Below are positions 22,910-33,854 of a DNA stretch of 64,000 bases, piece by piece. The translations under genes were made by a program, and so were the position numbers. Location: positions 511,220-575,219 of the forward strand of contig JAKMXF010000077.1 of assembly GCA_024704765.1 (NCBI GenBank), written 5' to 3'. The notes beneath the pieces were generated by a model, which did not search any database, was not told where the DNA came from, and saw nothing but the letters and a program-made list of their open reading frames with translations. This DNA comes from Oopsacas minuta. Lineage: Eukaryota; Porifera; Hexactinellida; Lyssacinosida; Leucopsacidae. Each line of letters opens with the position of its first letter. Position 1 is the first letter of the stretch.

Positions 22910-25654
22910 CATAGTGGTTTGAAATGGGAGTTGGTAAAAAGTTGGTGTTCTAGCTCTAGTACCAGATAGCCATATGCAATGCATTATTTGCGAATAGGTT
23001 ATTGTATACAAGTAATCGAAAGGGTCAATCAAAATTCTTCTATGGTTTCTGGATTTCTGGATATGACATCATCACATATTTATGATAACATCATATTTTA
23101 AAAAATATTTAATAAAACTCAGAGAAAATTGCATTTCGCAAGAAAAAATCTCCGACTCTGTACAAATATACAATAACCCTGGATGGAATTTGGACAAGAG
23201 TGATATTGATTTAACATTTTAATGAAACTATGAATTAATTATAAGTGAATTAACAATTTCGTCTACGGAAGAATCCAGTATTCAATTTTCGGTATTATAC
23301 CTACAACACTTTGCTCTTTTTGTGTGGACGTGTTCTCCACACCTTTCACAAACTAAACTTGAACGAAATTGATTCAACGCAGGATCACTTTCAGAGGCCA
23401 ATCTCACGAAAATGTCCATTGCATTATCTTCAAATGAATACTTCCTTGCAAGATTCTCCCTGTACGTCTTAAGAAAATTGTTACATGCCTCGGATCCCTC
23501 TTCAGAGAAACCTTTCAGACCTCGCCCAAGGTTGAACTCTTTCAAAATTTCGTCTGAGTGAGCTAATACCCTGTGTAATGTTGGAGTAATGCTGCTCCAA
23601 GGTAAGAAATCAACGATTAAGAGATATGTATCGGTGAAAAGATCACCAAAGACCTCGGTGTGAAAGATCCTGGCTGAATTGATTAATCGAAGAATAACTG
23701 ACAAGTCTGTATGTAGTTTTGAAAGTGTTTCTTTGTGTTCTATTGCAACAACTGCCAAACACACTCAATGTATTTCGAATCACAAGAAAATACTCGACAA
23801 GCAACATTACCAGTAGAGCTAGTACCTCTACTTGCATTCAACCGATCTATCCCCTTTCCTCTCTTCGCTTCAATCAGATTTCCGACAAATAGCATCGAAA
23901 TTTTTAACGCAAAAGATATCCGCAACCATGTACGTTTTCCACAATTCAAATGATAATTAGTATACTAAACTACCTAAAATGCTAGTGGTGAAATGCAACA
24001 GAGATGCTGGAAGGATGTTTATTGTTGAGGTTGGTTCGTGCGTTATGTTACAACGTTAGTTTGAAGGAGGTGACAAAAACGAATCGCTATCCTCTATTTC
24101 GCCGAAAAGTTGAATTGCATCAGTATTGTGCATGTTGATGGAAAATCCCTGAATTGTCAACTCACGTTCACTGAATTCTTCATGTTTTGCTATACATAAT
24201 TAATAACTTGCTCTACCTGTCCCAGATACAATTCCTGCCATTTTTCAATCAACCATTAATCGAACAACGTCGACTCGTACTCGCTGATCAGGGCCAAGAG
24301 TAATTCCTTCACTTCTCATCAAATCAGTATAAGTATTGATTAGATCGTCCATAAATCGCTTGATATTAGCTTCGTTTTCTTTCGCAGCGAGAAGGAAAAT
24401 CGGGCTTTGACGAAAAGGAGAATTGGAAGTGCTATTTCCCAGGCTTCCTGCCGCTATTGCATACTATCTTTACAGCCCTGTAACAGAAAAAGATAAAAGA
24501 CTTAGTACCTATGTTCGTGTTTGATTGATTTTAGATATAGTGTGACCTCCAGAGCCATCTAGCCTGTCTGCTAGCTGGAATTTTAGGGGAAAATCTTGAG
24601 CTGGAGGTGGCGGTAGCGTGGACATAAGCCTGCAAAAAGTATGGCGGACGTGATGGGCATATGACATATATACACCAAGTAGAGTTTCAGGATTGGGGTA
24701 CATCTGAATATCCGACCGGAAATTATGCTGCTTCTTTCTTCTACCACCCTATGGTATACCGGGAAACGAATATTGCTAGATAGCAAGTGATGTTGGGGTA
24801 GTGTGAATTTCCTCCTGGCAATTTCTAGGAGATCTACAAAGAATACTGCCTTGGTAACATCGAGCTCTTTCTTCAACATTTCACCGAATTAACCCGAAAA
24901 CTTATCATAGACTACAGATTTTGAACTTTAGCTATTCTCGCTCTTTTATTTGGTTCGATAGTAGGTGCAAGGAAAGTGCAGCTATCTTGATTTCTGAAGT
25001 ATTCTCAAGTATTGAGACTGCTTTGATAGATTCCAGGATATTTGAGAGTCTTAAGCGTTGTTGTTGTTACATCGTGAGACTGTCAATACTCTTCCTATGG
25101 TTTGTAGAGAGTGTGGATATGACTTCTTCATCATCTAAGGACTGCTCCTGCTCAACGGTATCATAAAAGCGGTCCCTTTTCAACTCTGGTTCCATTGATA
25201 TACCACACTGGCACCAGTCTACCTCTAGGCAATCTAGCGATTTCAATGACTTCCTGATCCTGCTTCTTCCTCGGAGAAGCGTTACTTCCACTTGTTTCCT
25301 TTCTTCGAAGTCAATTTAAAAGTTCTGCTCAAAGAAACTGAGTGTCGTCGAGATACAGTTGTTGTCATTCAAAATCTTAGCAAGTTAAAGATGAGACTTA
25401 GGAAAGTTAGTTTTGAGCCATTGAAAAAAGAGTAGAAAATGGTTGATCCTCGGCAAATTCAATTTGTTAATGTCATACTACTCATGTATTAATATATCAT
25501 ATTTATTGATAATTAGAATGCAGCAATTGAGTAGAAAAATTTAGCATATTGAAATACTTTGTTATAATTAATCAGTAAGTAAATTGCATAGCAACAAGAG
25601 CAGACAATGGAATTCACTGAAATTTTCATGTTGCACACTGTTTCGGGGCGTATC
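22910..25654 (-). mobile_element. Transib/RAG1-like transposon (copy 3)
   Basis: The copy shares its left end with copy 4: here CATAGTGGTTTGAAATGGGA, there CACAGGGGCTTAAAATGGGA. The right ends are also homologous (reverse complement here GATACGCCCCGAAACAGTG, there GACAGGCCCCGAAACGGTG). The consensus tip is about CACAG, close to the CACAGTG of copies 2 and 5. No convincing 5-bp duplication is seen (CTGCG against ATTTA), so the exact ends may be off by several bases or the flanks have changed. The transposase relic at 23282-25291 lies within. Confidence 0.65.
23282..25291 (-). pseudogene. Transib/RAG1-like transposase, broken (copy 3)
   Basis: In N to C order: 25291-25067 aligns with the N-terminus of copy 4 (RIRKSLKSLDCLEVDW against IRTSKKSLESLHRDWW). 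24703-24509 carries LADRLDGSGGHT, the first-Asp motif, where the usual DGL is changed to DRL. Around 24240 the strand reads MAGIVSGTGRASY, the degraded zinc entry. At 24090-24160 it reads TIQGFSINMHNTDAIQLFGE. 23949-23740 carries RGTSSTGNVACRVF, and 23764-23282 the best preserved C-terminus: WSSITPTLHRVLAHSDEI with both zinc histidines, then FSEEGSEACNNFLKTYRENL with the catalytic Glu. Frame changes and lost cysteines show it is inactive. Its closest relative in the window is copy 4. Confidence 0.82.
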
Positions 25655-26380
25655 ATTTAAATATGTCTTTCTAGATATTATAATGCCATTTTGGAATTAA
25701 TTTCTAAGTGGTGCCTTTCTGGTGTATTATTTTTTCGGCCATTGGGAAGTTCTGTTTTAAAGAATTTGTACCTCTAAAGTATCATTAATCAGGTAAACTT
25801 TGAATCATAATGTAGTGAAGATACACTGATGAAAATGAGAAAATCAGATTTAGGATAACAGAATTGTTCCATCTCCAATTCTCACTTTGTGATTGTATTC
25901 TACATCTTCTCATCGAAAATTGCTAATACAAATATAAACATAAATTAATCCATCTAAATCATCCCTCCGAAGAACCCTAATCCACAATGCTTGAGTTCAG
26001 GTAGTTTATTAGGTAATTTGGATACAGGTACAGTTTCATGAGTAGATTTGTAGTTGCTCTTGCACCCAGGAGCGGAGTACGATTAGGCAGTATTAATAGT
26101 GTAAAGCAAAATTCTCATTGGGACATTGAACAACATATTTATTCAAGAACCGGAAGGTTAGAAGGCCATGTCCGAAGATGATTGTGAAGTATATATTGTC
26201 TGATTAATAATGTCACTACTCAGCGTTTCATACAGTACTTTTGGAAAACGCTGATTTTTTGGCATTGAGTGGGGCCTCTGTCGCTTACATACATACTAAA
26301 CTCTATGCATAGAGTCTTCATTTCAACGCAGCTAGAATTCTAAGAGCGTAATTCAGCGGGGAGAGGGGTTAATTGACCCG
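25655..26380. other. AT-rich DNA without recognised features
   Basis: Lies between the Transib copy and the unrecognised frame that follows. No gene, element end or notable repeat was found. Confidence 0.4.
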
Positions 26381-27190
26381 CTAACTGCGGCTTGGGGGAT
26401 TCACTGTCTCTAACAAACTTTGAATCATTCTGGTACATAGAATAATCGATGATAGTTCAATGATAATTTCTGATTTACTAGCAAAGTGATAGACAGAAAT
26501 AACACTTTCGCCAAGAATATAAACTAATCCAAGGAGTGTTTCCAAGCAAATGAAATACTTCCAAATTATCCTAGAACTTTTATCTGCAGGAATGCAGTGG
26601 TGGTCAATTTGTCTCATAAGTCATTCGCAGAAGGGAATAAAAATATAGAATTTAACAGGTTCTGATTTAGTTATACTCTCTCCACATAATATCATCTTCA
26701 AAAACCCCTTGATATCTTTTGCAATCCTCTCCATTAAAACAATCAAATGGCTAAAATATTTACAAACAAATTGTTGGCCTATCAAATTTATGGAAACCGA
26801 AGTCACACACTTGGGAAATGGAATATAGTGATAAATATGGAATATTGAAGTATATAAATGTATAGATGAAGGTTTATTAAGTATTCCGATGCAAGAAATG
26901 CCGAAACAATTGATATCACGAATAGCGTCCTTGATAGTTTGGAACTGCAAATTGGCGGCAGTTACCCACCAGACGAATCCATAATTCTTTGATTGCCAGC
27001 CAGTGGCGATGTCGAAGCCATTGCCACGCAGTAGACGGGCGATTGGGGCGACTTTTGAAGCAGCCAATTCAAGTACAGCAGTCTCCAGTGCAGCTTCGAT
27101 GAGAGGGAGAATGGTCATATTCTCTTTCTGTATCTTTTCTTTTCTTTGGCGAAGATTCTTTCCGACACCCCTAGCCAGTATCTCAGGCAT
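26381..27190 (-). pseudogene. Unrecognised 270-codon frame with one in-frame stop
   Basis: From the ATG at 27190 one frame stays open to 26621, meets a single TGA, and continues in the same frame to 26381. The first 80 residues are charged and helical (ARGVGKNLRQRKEKIQKEN; LPLIEAALETAVLELAASKV; APIARLLRGNGFDIATGWQS) and this DNA is clearly less AT-rich than its surroundings. The later part is hydrophobic (GLVYILGESVISVYHF, IIIELSSIILCTRMIQSLL). Upstream, at 27290-27390 in other frames, the same strand reads GLFSWLETQKIAGTTNNYKY then RCSVCSKRPE, with a CxxC that may be part of a zinc finger. I cannot assign a family. It may be a transposon accessory protein, a spliced host gene or a pseudogene. 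Confidence 0.35.
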
Positions 27191-27390
27191 GGCTATCTGC
27201 GTGCTAGGTCCTTTGTTGAGTGTTCATTGCAAGGAGAACGTTTGACGCCTTCTTTGGGGGTACCGGGGCATTCACGTCACTGTGACCACAAGTTCCCCCA
27301 GTTACAACTCCGGGCGCTTGGAACAAACTGAACACCTATACTTGTAATTGTTGGTGGTACCGGCGATCTTCTGGGTCTCCAACCAACTGA

Positions 27391-27820
27391 AGAGGCCTGA
27401 ATTTTTGTGATGTTGAATTGAGGGCATGAGAGGAAGTTCAACTAAAATTTAGTATAATCTACATATAATGGGAAGGAGGGATGTTTCCAAGTATCTAGTG
27501 TAGATATATTGTAATAAGTATACTGTTATTAACATAATAAAATATCTAGAAAGTACCGGTTTAATAAATGATATAGCCTGATAAGTGAGTTGCAGAAATT
27601 ATGCCCCAGCCTGTAATATAAAATGATGATGCTTTAATTCGTCTCACAATTGTAGTCAGAAAAAGGAAACCATTTCAGCCTGGGCTGCCAATACATAGTC
27701 GGCACAGTAAAAATGAATATATTCATAATCTGAAAGAACATCTTTATTATATGCATAATGCATATGAAATGAATTCGTGCTCATGATTTTAAATTTGTCA
27801 AGTAAAATTATTATTGAGAG
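27391..27820. other. Short spacer before mariner relic
   Basis: No gene recognised. The missing 3-prime end of the mariner element on the right might lie here, but its terminal repeat was not found. Confidence 0.35.
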
Positions 27821-28703
27821 TTACAAACTTACAATATTCATGAATTCATGAATGGTCAAAATTTCCAGAAATAATGAAATCGGCCTGTTTGCCAGAATAC
27901 ACGACTCTGTCGGCCAACGGCTATGGTGACGGCTGATTCTGTCGGCCGAACGACCGATAGATGCCTTAGAGGGAACACTGGCTCTGACTTTGCATGATGG
28001 AGTGGTCTTACAGCGACTTCTGCAGGAGGCGAAGTACCCCAATATCCATTATTTTTTGAATTCACTTGACCGTCCAAGTGAAAGTGGGCCTCGTCAGTAG
28101 TCCAGAGATTCTTCAGAAATGTGTCAGACTCCTCAATCTTGTCGAGCAGAACTTTTGCCATCTCCTTTCGCCTATACTTATCAGCTTCAGAAAGCTTCTG
28201 GTGTGTTTGTATCCGGTATGGGAATATGCCCAGATCTTCGGTCATCACTCTCATCATTGTAGACCTTGATATGGGCAAGGTCTGTGACCTTTTTCTGATC
28301 GATCGTTTTGGTGACTGTTCAACTGACTCCCGAACCATAGCAATAACATGGGACGTGCGGAGCTCTTTCTCCCAGAATGAGTTTCTCTGTCTTAAACTTC
28401 TTATCAAGGTTCTTGACAGTGCATGCATATTGAAACTTCTCCACCATCTTGAATATGGCGGACTTGGTTGGGGCTAGTTCCGTCCCGAATCGATGTAAAA
28501 AGTTCTGTTGCGTTTTCACAAACGACTTAGTCTCTAAAATTTTCTGAACACACCACCATACTCGCTCTTGAGTTTCCACTTCTTTGTTTTGGTAAATCAG
28601 AGGTGTAGCTAACATACTATCTTAAAATGGTATTGGGTTATAACTGAAAATGACTAAGAAGGTCTAAAACAAAAATGGGTTTCCATTTTTTTGAACCACC
28701 CTG
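27821..28703 (-). mobile_element. Mariner-like element, 3-prime truncated
   Basis: The right end, read on the minus strand, is CAGGGTGGTTCAAAAAAATG next to TA (28704-28705), a typical mariner terminal repeat beside its TA target. The transposase gene starts about 90 bp inside and runs leftward. No matching left repeat was found, and the protein stops before the second catalytic Asp, so this is a 5-prime fragment. Confidence 0.7.
27856..28615 (-). pseudogene. Mariner-type transposase, N-terminal two thirds
   Basis: The start is the ATG at 28615. The first frame gives the N-terminal helix-turn-helix region (YQNKEVETQERVWWCVQKIL, FKMVEKFQYACTVKNL). A second frame from 28428 gives RTSHVIAMVRESVEQSPKRS, the second DNA-binding part, and FLKNLWTTDEAHFHLDGQVN, which holds the first catalytic Asp (TDEAHF). 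It continues NNGYWGTSPPAEVAVRPLHH, conserved in this group, and then decays. Mariner enzymes cut and paste at TA sites. Missing the C-terminal catalytic residues, the product cannot be active. Confidence 0.85.
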
Positions 28704-28708
28704 TAGAA

Positions 28709-28946
28709 GGGTTAGAATTACTTCCCCATCCACCATGCTCACCAGACCTAGCTCCGTGAAATTTTTGGCTATTCCCCAAGCTTAAAATCTACCTTCAAGG
28801 CAAAGATTTTAACACATTACAAGTACTCGGAACAGGCCGTACCAGTACTTCAAATCCATCCCCGAAGAAGAGTACAGGAATATGTTTTACAAGTGGGTGG
28901 AAAGGTCAAAACTTTGTGTATCTGCAGGAGGGAAATATTTTGAATA
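28709..28946 (+). pseudogene. C-terminal fragment of another mariner transposase
   Basis: Opposite in orientation to its neighbour, this begins ELLPHPPCSPDLAP, then a TGA, then NFWLFPKLKIYLQGKDFNTL, the universal mariner C-terminal motif (SPDLAPCDFFLFPKLK). After a frameshift it ends IPEEEYRNMFYKWVERSKLC and a stop near 28946. The catalytic Asp that sits in CDF is lost to the TGA and an Asn. It starts directly at the TA beside the other mariner, so one may have inserted in or beside the other. Confidence 0.8.
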
Positions 28947-28995
28947 AAAAAATATAGTGAATTAGTGTGTATAGTGTTTGTATCACATTCTATGA

Positions 28996-31264
28996 CAGGG
29001 GTCTTCAAGCTGCGGCTCGCGGGATAATTCTTGTTTTTTGTTTATTTTGTCTTCACTTTGTTAATTTTGAAATTTGTTGTATTTTATTCAACAGAAATTG
29101 TGAATATACTTAAGTATTAGCACTTTTTTGTTTCTCATTTCTGGAAACCTTGATGGTGTTTAAAGTGTATAGAAGATCTTTGTTGTCTTCAGTAATTAAT
29201 TTAAGTCTTCAGTCAATATTCAATTACAAACAAAAGTATAAATCAGAAGTATTTGACAATATACAATTTCATGTTGAGATTTCGAATACTTTCCAAATAC
29301 ACATTTTTTATTATTCATTAATTATTTACGTATCCACTATGGCTACTTCTACCTCGAAAAAGCGGAAGATACAAGAAGAAAATCGGTCATTCAAGATAGA
29401 ATGGGAAATAAAGTATTCTTTCGTGGAGCACAGTGGCAAGTTCATTTGCCTAATATACCGTGAAACAATAGCTTCCGCTTAGAAAGGAAACTTTGAAAGG
29501 CATTACAATACCAAACACCAATCAAATTTTGTGGGAATTCTTGGGGAATCACGAAAGACAAAACTAGGCAATCTTAAAAGAAACTTGAAGAGTGAACTAC
29601 CAATCTTTTCTAAACTGATATTTCGGTTAAGTCGATCACAGTAGTTAGCTTGCTAATAGGAATACATTCGCGAAACGTATGAAACCATTTACGGATGGTG
29701 AATTTATAAAGGAATGCCTAAATGAATTCGCTGATCAATATTGTCCAGACAAAAACCAACTAATCTAGCAAGTCTCCTTGAGCGCTACGACAGTAATGTG
29801 TCGAGTGGGATCAATTTCAAATAATATTCATACACCTATTGGAAAAGACAAGTTGTTTTAGTTTCTGTAGCTTGGCACTTGATGGAAGTAAAGATATTAG
29901 TGATGTTGAGCAATTGGCAATCTGGATAAGGGGCGTTGATGAAAACTTCAACATTACCGAGGAATTATTCTCTATGCGTTCTATGCATGGAAGAACTCGT
30001 GGCATTGATATTTTCGAAGAGTTTCTTAAGACTGTGTCGGAAAACAATATTCCTGCCTTAAAGTTATCTGGCATTTCACAGATGGAGCTCCATCAATACT
30101 TGGTACAGGTACAGGGTTTAATGGTCAAGTTCTACGATGGTTGACAGAAATATCATGGTGTCACTGTATTATTCATCAAGAGGTCCCATGTGCGAAAACA
30201 CTTGGACTGGAAAATGTTATGAAGTTGATAGTAGACGTTGTAAATTTTATCAGATCTAAAGGAGTGAATCATAGAGAATTTAAAGAATTTTGGAAAGATC
30301 TCGATTCAGATTACGGAGATGTACTATATTTTACAAGTGTTAGGTGGCTGAGTAGAGGAGTAGTTCTTAAAAGAGTTTGGGAATTACGAGATGAAATATC
30401 AAGTCTCTTAGCCTCAAAGGACAACAAAGTTCCTGAATTCGAAGATACAAATTGGATTAGCGACTTTGCCTTCCTTGTAGATATGATTACACACCTAAAT
30501 ATTCTAAATTCCACACTTCAAGGAAAGAACAAGTTGATTCATGAAATTTATGCCACAATTCGAAGTTTTGAGATGAAATTCGCTCTATTTAAGTTACAGC
30601 TTAAAAATAACAATTTTTCTCACTTTCCAGCACTAAAGTCACAAGATAGTGTCGATGGAAACAAATATGCCGAAATTATTTCAAATCTCCAAGGAAAACT
30701 TTGATACTCGATTTGGAGATTTTAGAAATCAACAACAAAGCTCCGAGATTTTTGCACAGCCTTTCAGTTTTGATCCGCAATATGCTCCACGAGAGCTTCA
30801 ACTTGAACTCATAGACCTGCGGTCTAGCATAGATCTCAAGGCAGACTTCAAGGATGTTGGAGTAATTAGTTTCTATAAAACTCTTCCTTCAGATATCTAT
30901 CCTGCTATTTTAAAACACGCAAGAAGGATAGCTAGTTTATTTGGAAGCACTTACACTTGCGAGGCATTTTTCTCTAAATTGAAATATATCAAGAACAAAC
31001 ATAGAACTAATTAGACTGATGACCACCTCCAAGACGTTCTTCGTATTTCATCGACTGATATGAAACCTAATATAGATGGCATTTTAATACAACAACAAAA
31101 ACAGTACCAACCTCCACATTAATATTTTACTCTGATAAATTACTCATAATAATACAGTACTATATTAATATATAGAATACATGATCCTTAACTTTTAATG
31201 CGGCTCGCCAATCTAATACGAAACTAATATTTGGCTCATAGAAGAAAGAGGTTGAAGACCCCTG
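28996..31264 (+). mobile_element. hAT transposon 2 (GTF2IRD2-like), 2269 bp
   Basis: The ends are perfect 13-bp inverted repeats CAGGGGTCTTCAA. A perfect 8-bp duplication TTCTATGA flanks the element (28988-28995 and 31265-31272). The word TGCGGCTCGC occurs in direct orientation inside each end (29011-29020 and 31199-31208), a likely subterminal transposase site. The perfect duplication suggests a later insertion than hAT relic 1, although the coding region is already broken. Confidence 0.93.
29339..31122 (+). pseudogene. hAT transposase (GTF2IRD2/ZMYM6-like), broken
   Basis: Start at ATG 29339. The N-terminus has a degraded BED-type finger (KFICLIYRET then FERHYNTKHQSNF; one Cys has become Tyr and a TAG interrupts). 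Pieces at 29839-30144 (DISDVEQLAIWIRGVDENFN; EELFSMRSMHGRTRGIDIFE), 30141-30704 (CHCIIHQEVPCAKTLGLENV; DVLYFTSVRWLSRGVVLKRV; FAFLVDMITHLNILNSTLQG is the approximate order) and 30649-31014 (ARRIASLFGSTYTCEAFFSK) follow the GTF2IRD2-type hAT transposase closely. The final segment LQDVLRISSTDMKPNID ends near 31122. About six frameshifts or stops block expression. The family member GTF2IRD2 is a host gene captured from this type of element. Confidence 0.9.
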
Positions 31265-31272
31265 TTCTATGA

Positions 31273-31528
31273 TATCACTCGCAAGACTTATTGAATGCCA
31301 GTAGATGGACAGTAACAAAAGGTTTGGACAAAGTTTGGTTATATTAAATGTAGCCATAACCGATCCGAGTTAAAAAACAGTGATAGACAATAATTTTGGT
31401 CTAACTTTGATTAGATTTCCAATTAATACATTTTTATAAGGCGTAAAACGTTATACAAAAGGAATCTGTTATGAGCACTCGTACTCTGGAAAGTCATTTA
31501 CAATTGTCAGATTGTTACTTGCAAGACT

Positions 31529-31564
<36 letters not shown>

Positions 31565-33208
31565 AGTTACAAAGTATTTTTCTGTACACTATATACTATT
31601 AGAGTGACAAATATTCCATTATACTAGTCAGGGGCGTCGAAAGCTGGTATTTTATTAGAGAATTTAATGATATGAATGCATGAATACTAACACTCAGGCT
31701 CGTAATCTAGATAGTCTAAATTAGAGCTTTGGCAATCTTCCAAACTTCCTTCTACGATGTTCCATATTTAAAGACATTTGTAATTTTTGATAATATACTT
31801 GTAGAATATTCATTGCTTATGTACCACTAGTGTAGTTGGTAATCAGCAGCCATGAAACAAATGGAAAAATTACTTTTAACAAGTTTTGTTGATAGCAGTA
31901 AATTATCACTTACATGTGAGGTGCTTATTACAACTAGATAATATGAAGACTAAATTCCAGCAGGCTTCAACCAATTACAGGATGAGTGAGGTTTCTGTTG
32001 AAAAACTTCACAACTCAAACTATGAATGGGGAGATAATACACTCAATGGGATAAAATTGAGGTCGATGGTCCACACAATCGACCCCACTACCGATTTCAG
32101 GATATGAATTAGAACTATGCGAAGTCGGTCGTGCAAAATGAATTTGTTAGATCAATTGTTAATTAGTGTTGTTCTTTTCGAGTTAGTTATATTTGGATAT
32201 ACACTATTATGTACCATCCGTTGTTTCAACCGTAACTATTGAGTGCTCCAATATCATTACATATAATAATTATATATTCTTGGTACAATAAATCAAATCC
32301 TATAGAACTGGTTTATTAATATACTATATATTGATTCTAAAATCAAGGATGCGATATACATATTGCTATGTTTCAAAGAATGGAATTTATTCTAAATGTA
32401 TGTTTATTAGACACGTCCTTTGCCACTTTTTGTGTTTTTTCGAATATAAGGCTTGATAATTTGTAGTTCTACAAACATGCAATACATTTCTTCAGAAAAA
32501 CGCTTAGCTTTTGAATTAATTAGTTACCCATCATACTACCTGATCTGGTGACATATTTCTGGAGCATTCCCTGAACCTAACCCAATGCCCTATCATACTT
32601 AGATCACTTTATATATATTACATAGCAAAAGGGAAGTGATCCATTGTTACAAAATAATCCGAGATATGGTGACTTTGTGGTGGTCATCAAAATTGAAGTT
32701 GAAATAATAAATTGGTTAAATACATTAAGTGATATGGTCATAACCTTAAGCCAATGAAATTGCGATGATTATACTAGCTGACAATGTGTGGTTTTAAGAG
32801 ATTGCAAGCAACAAATTTAACAGGATATGAAGAAAATTGATATCTAACCAATTACAACGGTAAACCTGAATATCACATATACAGACGGGAACACACAGAA
32901 TCTATGAACAGCAAGAATACAATGAAGTCATAGATTTGGATTTAATGTTGAATATTCTGGTATGTACATAGGTGACATCCATAGTTGGCAAATTAGGTCA
33001 AAATGTATCAATTATTCGCATATTCTAGATTTCGTAGATGTATGCTTCATATCTCTATAGATTACCAGCCAAGATAATATTAATGTTGTATATGTGACAT
33101 AATAATGTGCTGAAACAACAAATATTTGGCCATATCACTTAAAGTACTCAACCAAAGGATTTGTTTTCTTCGGAAAATATACAGACAAACTATTCGAGGT
33201 TAGTAGTA
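31273..33208. other. AT-rich DNA with a dinucleotide repeat, no gene seen
   Basis: Contains the AT repeat at 31532-31561. A 73-codon frame at 31886-32107 has no family features. No splice-bounded exon or element end was recognised. Confidence 0.4.
31532..31561. repeat. (AT)15 microsatellite
   Basis: An uninterrupted run of alternating A and T, 30 bases long. Confidence 0.95.
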
Positions 33209-33854
33209 CACAGGGGCTTAAAATGGGAGTTAGTAAAGAATGGGTATTTCATTTGAAATAGACATATATAATGCATTATCAGCTTATAGGTTATCATATG
33301 CTAGGAATCATTTGGTGCATTAAAAATTCTTATAAGGTTTCAATATCTCATGTTCTGACGTCATAGCTTTATGCTGAATTTTGTTTTTCTTTAATACCCG
33401 ATTGTATAACAATTTTAGCCCTATAAATTCTATTATTTGGGTATAGTATATTATATCCATAGAACCAATTAGAACTGTTAGAAATACAAAATTTCTCATG
33501 ATTTTTATAAAATGACATCATACACATGTTTTTCATAATTTTTGCTTTGCTACTTCATACTTCTAAATGCATTTTTGAATTTATTACTATCTTTTTTGCT
33601 AATATATATATCAATTCTAACAATTTCTGAACAAAAACAATGACCAATGATATTAGGGGATGTTTGGTTTGTATTATTCATTCATTAACATTCTTCAAAC
33701 TACGTTGTTACAATATCATATCAACAATAAAGCCCTTAACGATATTATCAACAGATGATTCCAATAATCTGTTGCATTATCTCTACAGCCCTTAGTTCTT
33801 TAGGTATGACCGTGTTCTCTGCACTTTTCGCACACCACTGTCGATCGATATTCA

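Noticed and set aside
22905-25659. 5-bp duplication at Transib copy 3
   Set aside because: CTGCG and ATTTA do not match, and the tip position is uncertain.
27003-27245. Plus-strand frame opposite the unassigned gene
   Set aside because: It is antisense to the longer minus-strand frame, which has the more protein-like composition.
29817-30074. Minus-strand 85-codon frame
   Set aside because: Antisense shadow of the hAT transposase relic.
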